Assembly: GCF_000275845.1 (NCBI RefSeq)
Contig: NW_006766910.1
Span: 184,897-248,896 of the forward strand
Source of the DNA: Dichomitus squalens LYAD-421 SS1
Lineage: Eukaryota; Basidiomycota; Agaricomycetes; Polyporales; Polyporaceae
Length of the DNA: 64,000 nt
Direction of reading: 5' to 3'
Shown: in pieces, positions 26,426 to 38,889 of the stretch
Numbering within the stretch: the stretch's first letter is position 1
How the letters are laid out: the number at the start of each line of letters is the position of its first letter
Made by a program: the position numbers and the translations under genes
The notes under the pieces: generated by a model
The model's database searches: none
The model's input: only the letters and a program-made list of their open reading frames with translations
Told to the model about the DNA's origin: nothing

Positions 26426-28746
26426 ATGGCGGCGGATAATACAAGCCTTGAGAGGTCGAACATATCAGGTACGCTGAACCAGCACTCAGCAATGAGTGTT
26501 CCTTTGCTCAGGGGATTCAAGGCCTCGTCCTGCACGTCGACGAGTTCGGCGAGCAAGCCCCCGAGTCTCTCACCTACCACAAGTCTGACTCCCGCACCGT
26601 CGTTGTCGGTCGCAAGTCGAGTCAAGGCATGTCTGACCAGCCAGACCCAGAACGTGCTCTCTTCCGCTGCCCCGTAGTAAGTCGTAAGCATGCGAAGATA
26701 ACTTTCACGGAGCATGGAAATGTATGCCGTAACCCTTTCATGGCTCTTTTGAGCACTTTGCATGCTGAACACCGTTTCTTCCCTCTCCCTTCTCCCTACG
26801 CACTCTTTCCGTCGAATAAAGGTATACATCACTGATCTGCACTCCCACCACGGGACGCACATCCTGCGACCGGGAGAACTCGTGTCGACGTCCCTCAAGC
26901 CTGAGGTACCGACCGTATTGGCCGATGGCGACCAGATCACGTTCGGGAAGAGCGTCGGCCGCGATTACTTCCTCGTCCGCCCGGTGGTCGCTCGCGTAGA
27001 GATGATTTTCGGCGGGGACGCTCCTCAGCGGGCATCCTCACCCTCGCCGAGGTCGTTCGAAGCACTATACTCCATCCCCGGTCCCGACGCCGATGACTCA
27101 CAGTCGCAGCCACATGAACGTGACATCGACAAGACGCCCGCACGAGCAAGCACAGGCCGCTACGGCGTGTTCCTGCCTTCTCCAGAGTCCTCATCCTCGA
27201 GCTCGGACGGTGATTCTGACATCCAAGAGATATCACCGCCGTCGTCTCCCCAGCACGACTCTGCACCGTCATTCCCTCGTCGCTTGCCTTTTGGCTCTGC
27301 CATGTCAATTCCGCTCGGTGCACGCCTCCGCCTGTTGCAGCAAATCCTGCCCCCGATCCACATCGCGGACTCTCCAGAGCCAGAGTACTACCCACCGCCT
27401 ATCGAGCCGTTCTCTCTTCAGGAGATTCACGTAGAAGCCGGGGTAGTCGAGGGCGAAGAAGATATGGACTTGTCCTCAAGCCGCGCGTCCTCGCCTCTAC
27501 ACGACGACCCACTCCGAGAGGAGCCCTCTGTTGTCGGCGCCTGGCCACATACTCCCGCGAGGGAAACCCAATCCCCCGAGTCGCGCGGATTGAGCGTGTA
27601 CCAAGCTGAGCTTCAGGCTCTGCTCGAGCGTGAAGTGATTGAGATCAGTGACGATGATTATGGTACGCCCTCCCATGTCGTCGAAGTGAGCCATCCCGTC
27701 GGGGAAAGTGAGAAAGATCGCCCAGCCGGGCAGGGCCTGGAGGTTGAGATGGCGGACGCGATACTTGGCGACGTAGAGTCGGTCCAGAGTCCCGTGGGCG
27801 CTCTCCCCGTGAACGAGGGTCAAGACATCATGGACCTTGGGAACGCGTCTATGAATGTGAGCGACGACATCCCCGACCAATCATCGTTCGCGCCGGTCCA
27901 CGCTGCGTTCCAGCGTGCGGATGCAAGCGTCGTCGAGGTCCAGATTGTTAGTATTTGCTCTGCCTTCCCCACCTGTTTTCCTCCCTGGACGCTGACTCGG
28001 CGCAGAGCGAGTTCAAGGATACCCCAGCGATCCCCAATGACGAGTCCGTTTTCACCGCACACGTCGAGCAGACGAAAGCCCGCCTCGACGCGCTCGAAAC
28101 GCGGGTGCAAGATACACAGACAGACCTCGACTCGCGTACCGATGAGCTATCCTCAATCCACACGCGCCTGCAGGTCCTTAAAGACTTTGTGTCCGGGCTG
28201 CAAGGGCGCACAGACATTGAAGAGCGACTCGAGGAGCTCACACGGGAGGTGGGAGCCGCGAAGGTCCTGTTGCAAGGTACGTGTGCCTAGCCCTACTTCA
28301 CCGTTTCCCTTGTCACGCCATCAGGTAACTGATCGTTTCGTCCGCTCTCAGAGTCGTGTACCTCTCAGCACCAAACGCGCGAACAGATCGCCAGCGAACT
28401 GGAGGCCATCAAGGCCCTTCGTGCTGAAGTTACTGCGTCTGTAGCCGAAGCCAGACTGGCCATTGCTACCGTGCAGGCCGCCGCCATCGAGGTACGTGTG
28501 CCGCTTACTGGCCGTGGTACGATCCGAGCTCACGGGAAGCAGAGCTCGACGTCCCTGAAGAGGAAGCGGGAGGAGGCGGTGAACGACGAGTCTGTCCCGG
28601 CTAATCTTGCAGACGTGCGAGACCTGCAGTCCCCTCCTGCGCCGAAGCGAAGGAGAGCCATCCGCGTAGCTTCGACAATCGCGCAGACGGCCACTGTCGC
28701 GTCCTTGGGGGCTGCCGCCGCATGGGTCGCGCTTGCGTTCTCGTAG
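26426..28746 (+). CDS. FHA-domain, coiled-coil protein with C-terminal membrane anchor
   Basis: The FHA domain is clear: TVVVGRKSS, the phosphopeptide-binding core SRKHAKITF, HSHHGTHIL and ADGDQITFGK. Exons 26512-26721, 26822-27946, 28006-28276 and 28352-28746 join in phase; 28495-28545 could be a further intron but is in frame either way. The first exon is unresolved: the ATG at 26426 does not join 26512 in phase with the obvious donor. After the FHA comes a long disordered acidic Ser/Pro region, then a heptad-like segment (about 28050-28470), a basic RKRKRE-type patch and a final hydrophobic stretch (about 28665-28745). This layout resembles SLMAP and yeast Far9/Far10 of STRIPAK complexes; orthology is inferred, not shown. 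Confidence 0.75.
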
Positions 28747-29642
28747 ATGTCGAAGCACGTTGCGTTGTTTTCGTTCCGTCGCGCAGCAAGGTACGATCTT
28801 CCCATTACTCGGGCAGTATGGACTCCTCACGCTGTCCCGCAGCATGCCTTTTTCCAATGATCCGCTTGGAGGTGTTGTTCGCTATTTTCGAGTGTCCGCA
28901 GCGACGCTCGCACATGAGAAGGGGTTATGTATAATATGTTCCGTGTGTCTTCTTTCGGTGGGACATTTGCCAGGGGCAAGACGTATGCTGTATGCTAGGT
29001 CGAAGTTTGTTGAACGTGTATATTATGCCAGCAGGCTATTCCTGCCCAATTATCTCTATTCCTCATGGTCGAAATTCTGCACTAAGCGTCGTCTCTTGGA
29101 AGGGCATAAATGTTGAATATCTGCAAACGTTTGGCTTGCCCTTGTGCTCCATAGTTGTGATGGTGGCTTTTAGGCAATGTTTAGGGCAGGCTTCGCAGCA
29201 TCAACTTGAGAATTGATACGCAGAATTTGACCAACATCTGTTATACTAGCCTGACCACGGTGCCCGCGACCAATGCGAAGCTGAGCTTGCCATGGACAGG
29301 GCCGATGTCTTACGCACGCTGAAGGAAGGCGAGGGCACAGAAAAAAATGCTCCAGGCAAACACATATCAAGCGTGATATTACCGAAGACGAGGGGCACTA
29401 GCGCGAGCTCGACGACACAACACCGAAAGAACGACATAGCAAAAGGATGGAACGCGTATGGGGACGAGTACAGCAGTTAGGCACAAGGATCCGACAATTA
29501 GTAAGTCCAGCGAGCGAAGAAGGTCCACAAAGGAGACACAAGTGTAGCGAAAGGAGAGGAGAGCACCAATAATCATAATCCTTCAAGTTCATACGACGGA
29601 CACACGCGGTCACAGTCGCCACGTCATAGTGCATGGAAGCGA
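28747..29642. other. Convergent intergenic region
   Basis: About 0.9 kb between the 3' ends of the FHA gene and the copper radical oxidase. Small frames only; nothing recognised. Confidence 0.5.
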
Positions 29643-32600
29643 TCAGGCAGGCGGGCCCACACCGGGGAGGGTGAAGTCAGGGAAGTTCGGCCAGTTGCCG
29701 AGCTGGGCCGGGTCGCCGCCGATACGGATCCAGTTAGAGTGCGAGGGCGTGGGGCCGTCGAGGACCCAAATCTGCCACCACCCAGGAGGCGAGACAAACT
29801 GGTTGGGCGGTGCAACGACGGTACAGGTGTTGCCGACGCAGGTGAACTCGGGGAAGATTGTGCGCATGCCCATGGCGTTACCTGGGAAGACGGGGAAGCG
29901 AGTTGACAAGATGCTCGTGAAGTGAAGAAAGAAGTAGGTTACGTACCATGCTGTGGAAGAGAAGGAAGGAGGATGTTCTGTGTCAGCGTCTGGTATATTA
30001 ATATGTCCTGTCAGCGTGGTCCACGCACCGTGCTAGAAGTAGCTGCGTAAGGGAAGAATGCCAGTCAACCACGATGTCCTTCAGTTCGATAGTTTCGAAG
30101 TTGCTACGTACCAGCAATCATAGAAACGCGCATTGTCTCCGTAGTTCCTTCGAAGAGCTGGACATGGATGGTGTGACTACTGCCGTACTCCCAGTCCTTC
30201 TCGTCGACGGTGAAGCTCGGCTGGGTGCGACCTTGGGTCAAGTACGGCGGGACGTAGACCTCGACACGCATTTCCTCCGGGAAGCCAGGAGTTTGGGGGT
30301 CGCTTCCAGAGATCAGAACACGGCCATCAGGAAGGAGCTGTACACGCTAAATGAGTAATGGATACAAACAATTGCGCGAGAGTCACGCACAGTCGACTCG
30401 GAGTGGTACAGGCGGGCAACGATGGTGGTGTTCAGAATGGAGATGCGGGAGCCGACGGGCTGGCTCGGGTCGTATAGGAGGGCCTGAAGGTTGGGGTTGG
30501 TTGCAAGACCGAAGCCGGCCACGCCCTGCTGTGCTCCATTGACGATGAGGAAGGTACCATCCGGAAGGGCTGTATGACGTTGGATGAGCTGAACTCGATA
30601 CACAAGCACAAACCTATGTGACTAACCGGACTAAAGAAACAAGTGTCAGCCACGGCTTTAGGAGTCAGAAGAAGCTTCACGTACCATGGACGTCATGACA
30701 CGGGGGGATGGCTGCAAGCAGTCGATGTCAGAACAATATCGATACTGGATGGAACAAAGCCCGTTGAGCGTACCATACGCTCCAGCACCCATTCTGCGCC
30801 ATCGACCTCAGGCTGGATGGAAACACAATTATCGAGGGCAAGACCGAAGTTTGATCCACCACAGACGAGGACAGTGAGAGGATCGGTGTACGGAGCGTGC
30901 TGAGGGAACAGGACGGCAGTACCCTCCAACGGGTAAGTGCGACCCGCGGCAGGGCTGACAACTGAACCGGGCATGTTGGGGAGCGTCTTGATGGTGTCAA
31001 AGGTCACCGGGTCGAGGATACGCGCCTCGTTGTAGTAGCCTGTTGAGCTTAATCAGAAGGAACCCTCATGGACCTGCCAATTGATACATACCAACGAAGA
31101 TGTTACCGCTGGGAAGCATGTGGAGGAACGGGTAGAGGTTGTTGGGGTCAGTGCGGTTGAGCCAGTCCATGAACAGGTAGGTGGGACCACCCTCGGGAGT
31201 AGGGAGAATCTCCAGAGTGGGCTCCGGAGCACCGTTACTACCAACCTCACCACCGACGATCAAGACGCTACCGTTCGACAGGACAAGTCCGGACGGGTAC
31301 CAGCGGCCCCTCTGAAGAACGTCTCAGATCGAGTACCTACATGCGAAAAGATGAGACGCACCTGCAACTTGAGCTCGTTGAAGTTCTCCTCCCAATCGTT
31401 GGTTCCGTTGACACCAGGGCTGCCATCGGGCGCGTAGAGGCGGACACCAAAAGTACTGTCGAGTGACCACCCTCCGAACATGAGGTGCCTAGCAGCCCGA
31501 TCGGGAAGTACAACAGCACCAGCGCAGAAGGTGTCAGACTTGACATGCATCGTACGCCAAGTCTTCTCGAAATCGTCGACCAAGCTGAGATCGAGCTCGT
31601 ACGCGCCAGTCGAATTGGTGAACTCGCTCGTCCCGAACTTCTCAACGAACGAGACCTTGTTGTTGATGCCAAGCGTGACTAGAAGGGGGACGACGACACC
31701 AGGAACGAAGAACTCGTAAAATCCTGTGTTCGCAGGCGTCTTCCAGTCGTTCATGACGCCATTCCACTTGTAGTACTGCAATGGGTTTTAGCACATCCAT
31801 CAGACTTCTGCGGTGAGCGTGTGCACGTACCGAGAGACGGTTTCCACCACCGCATAGGTGGATGGGGTCACCAGGGCATGCAATGTTACAGTCGGACTCG
31901 GGTGCAAATCCAGGGCTTGCGTCGGTGTCCGAAACGTCACCGCAGTCTGGGGCAAATGTTATTGTTTCATCCCTGTGAGGAAAATTGATAGACTTACAGC
32001 ATTCTTGACCGAACTCAGTACCTGCCGCAGGGTATCCGAAAGCAGCGCATTGGTTCAAGCAATTGTCGATCGAGTTGTTCGTGGGCTGGACAATTTTGTT
32101 GGGGAAAAGGCGAACGCCGTTTGGTGCCTCCCTGTAGATGTGTATGTTAGTGTCGAACAACGATGATGAGGACCCATTGACATACTGCAGACAGCCTTGA
32201 TACTCCCAATTGCCTTTGTACGTACGGGTCAGAAAGTCTTGCCGAAGACTTCGAGAATATCAGCAGGACATACCCGGAAGACTGCTGTTCTTGGGTGTGG
32301 GAACCGGCAGGGCTACCACGTTTCCGGTACTAGTATACACCTGAATTAAGACCCCATGTGCCTTAGCAGAAGATCTCGCGGACGCTATTGACGAAGCACG
32401 CTTACGGAAAGTCGATTCGGTCCACCACAAGCCTCCCTACACGGGAATCAGTTTACCTCGAATGGAAGGAGAGAATTGGTACGCACTGGGTGTTCCCGCC
32501 ACATGCCATGTTGCACGTCGTTGGATCGCCCACCACCGCGCCGTCGATCAGCGTATCGCCGCAGACTATCCCAGAGGTGATCTGGTCAAGGCACAGCCGA

Positions 32601-34060
32601 TTTGAAGTAAACACCAAGAGACTCACAGCACTGGACGCCGAACTCAAGTCCCGCCAATGTGAAGTTCTGTGAAGCGCAAGAAGCGACGCAGGACTCGACC
32701 GTCAAATTCTGGTCGTCCGGATTCTGGTTCGCAAAGACGCGACCGTTTGCATTATCACTAGTACCGATCAGCCTCAGAATGAGAGGTCCCTTATATGAAC
32801 AGTAGTACTCACACGTAGCACGCGGCGTATGTCCAGGTTCCGGGAAGGCCGGAGGTGACCGGGTTCACGAGGACAGGGCCGGTACCGCCTCCGCCTCCAC
32901 CGCCGACAGGAGCGCCTGGAGTTCCCGTGATAGTCCCTGTGAAGTTGTAGACCTATGAAGAGCATGGTAAGCCCTAGGCAATGCGTAGGAGATCAGAAGC
33001 CACTGACGTTCAGGGCGTTAGGACCGCCGCACAATTCAGTGGAGTTGCCAGCACAGGCCATGTTGCACAGCGATGCATCGATAGGTGCCCCACCATTGGC
33101 GATGTTAGTGCTGCAGACTGGACAGAAAGGTGAGCGACGTAGATCGGTTGAGTGTATCACTTACAGCATTGGGCGGCAAATTCCATGCCGGCAAGAGGGA
33201 AGTTGGCGTTAAAGCAAGCTTCTGTGCATCCCTCGACTGTGAAGTTCCCAGGAACATTGACCCCAGTAGGCAGGACACGGGCATTCACGGAATCGCTGTA
33301 AACAGTTGTCTGAGATAGGTTTCATCAATCAGGTGATGCACTCACTTGAAGCAGCCCAATGATTCCCAGAGACCGACGGACGGAACAACAGTAGGAGGGG
33401 GCGGTGGAGCGACGCCGTTCCAGTAAACGCTCAGCCTGTCTGTTAAACCAAAACAGATGAGAACTTCGAAGCCCGAGAAGATAGGACTACTCCCACTCAC
33501 TTCCTGCGCCACAGATCTCGTCTGGGTTCCCCGTACAGGCGAAGTTGCAGTCCGACAGAGTGGCGTTAGTGCCGCCGTTGGCGATCTCGTCGCCACACCC
33601 TAGACAAGGATACAGCATGAGCGCAATCCATCTTATCGCCATCGTCATAAAGGCGCACGCACAGCACTCCTGGGCGAACTCCAACCCAGCGAAATTGAAG
33701 TTCTGGGAGGAGCAGAACGACACACACGACTCAACGGTCATGCCGGTCGTGTTCACCAATGATGCCCCACCGAGGGAGCGGGCGCCTTGGTCGCTATGTA
33801 TGGCATGAGCGAAGGTCCATCATCCAATGAGCGCGAAACCTAGACGCACGTAAAGCATCCGAGGAACTTATAATCGGTTCCAGGGATGGCAGGGGTGGCG
33901 GGGTTCTGACGTGCGCGGAGAGTGGAACCATGGGATACCTGCAGGCAGAGGACGTCGTTAGATCAGCGAGATGAAGGTTGGGGTAAAAAAGGTTGCGGAG
34001 TCGACATACATGGGGCAGGGACAGTACAAGCACTGCGAAGGAGGTAGTGAGGACCACCAT
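29643..34060 (-). CDS. Secreted copper radical oxidase (glyoxal oxidase-like) with four WSC domains
   Basis: Exon 1 (34060-34010) encodes a signal peptide, [17 protein letters not shown]. Four WSC modules follow, each with the usual six-Cys pattern (GCF.., LAGLEF/LAGMEF.. QCC, CN.ACPG..CGG): about 33900-33470, 33360-33020, 32830-32440 and 32210-31830. A Gly/Pro linker lies between modules 2 and 3. The oxidase part (31800-29643) keeps the radical-site residues known in glyoxal and galactose oxidases: Cys in [10 protein letters not shown], Tyr in RGRWYPSG, Tyr-His in LYHSEST and His in SSTHGNAM. The end is a DUF1929-type fold ([14 protein letters not shown] to the stop). Such enzymes oxidise small aldehydes and supply extracellular hydrogen peroxide for peroxidases; WSC-bearing forms correspond to cro3-cro5 of Phanerochaete. 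Many short exons; middle junctions not all fixed. Confidence 0.88.
29947..29950 (-). other. 4-nt microexon of the copper radical oxidase
   Basis: The minus strand reads acceptor CCACAG, exon CATG, donor GTACGT. With the neighbouring 14-nt exon (30029-30042) it restores SSTHGNAMG; the His is the expected last copper ligand. Phase sums check on both sides (0 before, 1 after; the final exon 29881-29643 then closes in frame). Confidence 0.75.
30029..30042 (-). other. 14-nt microexon of the copper radical oxidase
   Basis: Flanked by introns 30043-30111 and 29951-30028, both GT-AG. It encodes the Thr-Ser-Ser-Thr just before the copper-ligand His and fits phase 1 to phase 0. Confidence 0.75.
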
Positions 34061-37000
34061 CTTCAGCGCACCGCCAACGTCTGAACAGGAAGAGGGTGCT
34101 GGGATAACAAGATGACCGCAGGAGGGCTTATATGTAGCGCTAACAGGCCGCCTAAGAACCACTGGATGCGGCAGACGCGTCACGCTAATACTTACGGAAA
34201 ACATTTGCTGGACCGATCCGACCATCATGTCACCGGAAGGCATTCCTCGCGCCGACGTTTCCCTGAGGAATCGAGTTTTGGCCGTCAACAGTTCCCTGGC
34301 TAAGAATGCTGCCTGGCAGTGCGGCCGGCGCGTCAGTGCATCGAGATTGCTTCCAGCGCTTTCTTGTCCGGCCTTATTCTCCACCGCACCGGAGGCGTGG
34401 CCTCGCTATTCAGAGGAAGAACTTCGTCAGCTGTGCAGAACGGACGTCCAGACACAAAGATACGAACGGCATCGAGGGCGCCGTGTACAGTGGAGCGGTA
34501 CAGTTGACAGCGTCATCAAGCCTGTAATCCCTGGCGTTACACCGACCGTTCGCGTCTGTCGGGCTTCTGATTGACCTGACAGATTCTTGCAGCGCCCGAA
34601 TTGCAGCCCGCAGATGAAAGCAACCGAGATGTACAGTGCTCCCCACTGAAACGAGTCGAGTGCGGTCAGGACGCTAAGGGTGCGAAAATCCCACGTGGCC
34701 GGGAGTCCTGAACATTTGTCCGCGCGGCGGGCTTAGCGTATTGAAGCCCATCTTCGATATCTATTCCCACCGAGTTGTCGATTGCTCAGGAACAGCGCGG
34801 CGCGTTTACTAGATCTCTGCCGTCGATTCGACGCGAACCGGAGAAACGACAGGGGTGCAGTTGCCCTGCGCCGGGACCCGACAGATCGAGTCCGGTGTGT
34901 ACCTGATATAGGGCAGCGATGTTGATAAGCGGATCGCGTATGCATTGGAAGGGGGTGCGCGAGAACTCGGCATGCCCACCTTCTGGTAGTACGACGACGA
35001 TGGTCCCTACGAGGCGGGATGCGGTTTGAGTCTCGCTGTCCTGGATGACGTGAGGAACGCTTCGCGCGGATCAGAGTCGGTACCATTCTGGGCCAGTGTA
35101 ATAGCTACCATCCCGCATCAGCCAACGTCGTGCCCAGGTAACCTCCTTCAAACGAAGCATCCGTTAACCCCTCCAGGTCCAAGTCCGCTTCGAATGGTAG
35201 TGACATGACAGGTGCTGTCGCGGCACCGGTGACAGTGCGGCTAGAATGGAGGGTCCCTGGAAGCAGCCGTAGAAGACTACGCGACGACAGCAACGTATGG
35301 TCTCCGGATACGGCCTTTGAGAGGAGTCGGGCCGGGTCACGGAACCCCTGGCGGCGAGCATTTGACCAGCAGCATGAGACCACGAGGGGGGTGAAGGTCG
35401 ATAAATTACGAAGACTCACGACAGGTTCTCTTCTTCAACGGCTTGGATCCCGTATCAGTCATCGGCGTCACCCGTCGAAGCCTTCGCGAGACGTTGCGCT
35501 AATATTGTCCTCGGCGAGTGGTAGGGTAATTCGGAGTAGGGCATCGAAGCGGAATCCGATGGGAGTCGAAGTTGTATGCAGAGACAGCGTGCCGCCGGCG
35601 GATGCCATAAGATGTACGCAGGAATCTGCTTGATGCGGGGAAACATCACGTTAAGCCACACGCTCTGCGGACAATACTTCGTTCCAAGTGGGGCGACTGC
35701 TTACTGAGAGGAGTGGACTTGGGCGCGGAATCGACCGGCGGCTGCGTGCGACAAGCTACCCGACCCGGAGGGCGATGTGGATCTGACATTCCTAAGACAT
35801 TTGATAGGGCGACAATCAACCCAGAGATATGGTGCTAATGTGATCCGCCTAACGTCTCGGAGACAGCGGTTGGACGCATTCTGTATAGGTTGGTCGTGCG
35901 TTCCCTGACCGTGTGCCAGGCACAGCCAAGGTACCCATGTCCCACAAAGCCAGCTCGTTCGTCGGCGCATTCTCACAGAGTGGGATGGACCGAGTCGGAG
36001 GGTCCCTGACGAAGCCGGCAATCCGTCTAAAGGCGATGAATACACGGTTTCTACTAGTGCGATGCTCGGACGTACCAGAGCATACAGATCGTAGAAAGTA
36101 GGGGGCTTCGATGACGGTGAGAGGATGTGCGCCCGGCACCGGGAGCATTGAGCTGTTAATGGGATAAGTCCGAGATGGCGAACAGACTCACTGTCTTCGC
36201 CCGGGGAATTGCGACTCCAGAAGAGCCGGGGTCGGTCGATTTGGTCAGTCTGCATATACTGCGTCCAGCACAGTCACGTAACAGCGCTAGGCAACGACAA
36301 ATCGAGGACTCCACCGACAACGGTCCCATGATAAAATCGTCTTCGCCCCTTCAATTGCGTGGTTTTGCTGGAAGGGGAAGATTATAAGCCGCCTTAATGA
36401 CGAGTGGCATTGTTACATATCACTTGAATGGCGAGCGCAACGCTGGAGAATAGTCGATCAAACGTTACTGCACGGCCGCGGCTAGCCCTAGTATGGACAA
36501 GCGTTGCACGAGCGCATCTTGTGTACGCCCTTCGCGGCGAGCGATCGAATGAACTTCAATTAAGGCTGAACGACGCCCACTTGGTCGTTTGATAGTGGTC
36601 ACCATAAAGCACGGGATCGAATACTATCGCATTTGACGCAAGCGCACGTCGGTATGGCAAACTAAAGAGTCCGGATGCAGAAGACAGAACCTTAGCAGTC
36701 TCTTCGATAGCTGTGATTGTGGCACGTACAGACTAGAGGCGTGTCCACGACGGGATCGCATGGCTGTAGCGTCATTGGTATTCAAATAGGGCACAACGTG
36801 AACAGTGCGACGTAACTTACGCATACACCGGCAAAACGCCCGTCACCCCACTAGTCTGGCAGTAAAACCCATCGATGGCTACAACGCTCGTTGGCGCTAC
36901 CTGCTCCGGTACAGTTGGCGCCTGCCGCGCAACGCGTGCCTTCTTGGAAAGAGAACGGTATCTTCTCCGAGCAAGGCGCCGCAAGAGCATCAGAAGCCAT

Positions 37001-38879
37001 GGTCCGTTCAGAATGATCCAGCCGGTGGAAGAGGTGGCAGGCTGGCTGCTGATCGGCTGATCTATCAGGATGGTCTTAGACGGCAGTGCCGTGAGCGAGC
37101 GATTGCAGGTAGCCGCCTCCATGGTAGGTAAATTGACGGAGCTACCCATCGAACTGCGTCATGCGTCAAGTTGACTTGTGAGATGGCCCGTCGACTTTCC
37201 ACACAGTTAGAAGCGTGTTCCTCAGGACATTGAGAACTGCAGGTTCGCTACGATCCACGGTTTGGTTTGGGCATCAACAAGCGAAGTAGTAGCAGATGAA
37301 GCATGGAATGGAGCGACAAGACACACGGTGACCTTCAGCGGCGCCCCGGTGGCGTATGTTTGGTCATGCTTGCGATTTGCGCTTTGCTTTGACGCCCAAA
37401 CACCCTCCCTCAAAAGCTGGGCCAAAACCCGGCTTAAACAATCGCTATATTTTCATTCCAGGTCCTCGCCGACTTCCTTGAGCCGGAGAGTCGCTTCGAA
37501 ATGGTTGATTTAGTTGCGGATGAAGTCAACATACACATAACATCCGCTGACCTCAGTACCCCACAGAATTTTGTAAGCTCGGCGGCGTCCATCACAATCC
37601 GGCTGTTTTCTACGGCAGGATCACGAAGAGCAACTACTAGAATATTGGAAGTAGAAGGCCCGTCAATGAATCGATGACGGTGGGGGCATCCATACCGACA
37701 TCACGGTAACTGAATTTGCAGGAGGCTGTACTCAAAAATCAAGATGCTAGGCTTACAGGAGGCAATAAGCGCATCTTCAAGTCCGCCTCAAATGATTAGC
37801 CAATGTGAATTATGTGGGTACATTTAGATCGTCCTCCGTACTAACCGACATCATGTCAGATACTCTCTGTCATGCATAGCCTATTAGGACCCACTACTAC
37901 ATAGATCGCGGTCCAAGAAGTCATAATCAGAAATGCGGAAGTCCAGAGACGCCGCTCGTCTCTTGCCTGGGCTGTCAGTTCGGGCCAACCTGCGGAAGCA
38001 AGAAGGCCCCGAGGCATTAGTATGTTGCGCCTATGCTCAAGCTATGGACATATCGATCCGTCTTTCGTGAGCCGCGGTGAGGGAACAGAGCTCGTTTCCG
38101 ACATGAATAAGCATGTCTTCACATTGAACTAACCAAAACACTGGAGCCGAGCGCCATTTCTCACTACGCGAAGGCACTCCGACTTGCGATTCCATTGGGC
38201 CAGGATTCACGGCAGAATGGTCCCGTTGCTCGGGCAAGACTGCTACGACAATTTGAATCAGCATACTATCTAGCCAGAGATAAGCACGAGTTTCAATCAG
38301 ACTTGAAGGACCTCTTCCGACAGCAACATACTGGAGTTCATAAACGATGGCTCAGCTATGATACCGCATCTAGTCGCACAACTGCGGTCCGAAGCACCCT
38401 ACTTCTGCGAGAAACGACGTCCTCGAGCTCCGAGCCGAGCTTCTATTCGCTCGCGTTTTACATGCTGGTCCCTGTTGCAGTCTTCCGCTTCCTGGAGGCT
38501 ACCTGATCCGGGTTGCTGCCTATGCCCTCTCACTGGCAATTTCGAGCTTGCAAGCTTCCAAGTGCCGGGACTCCGGAGCTTTTTAGTCAGTCAATACCCA
38601 CGTACGTCATCCTTCTGAGTAATGCCTCGTGTCGAATATTCAGTCCAAGGAAGCCTAGATATTACTGTGTACAAGGCACATAGACTCGCAGGTCATATGG
38701 ACACCTTCTTTCCGTGCGAGACTGGATGATGTCATGTAAGATTAAAGCTAAAAGCCCTGGCGAAGCGAACACTACAAGCATGGGTCGTTTCTCAGTGCCA
38801 CGGCAATTGCTCTCGCGAGCGTCAAGCTGTCAAACCAGAACGCCTGCCGGCGACAGGAACCGGGCTGGTTCACAAGCCC
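34061..38879. other. 4.8-kb gene-poor region
   Basis: Only short overlapping open frames on both strands, none with recognisable domains or a chain of splice sites joining conserved segments. No transposase, reverse transcriptase or terminal repeats were spotted. It may contain old coding relics like the P450 that follows, but none could be identified by eye. Confidence 0.5.
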
Positions 38880-38889
38880 AGAAGCTCAA

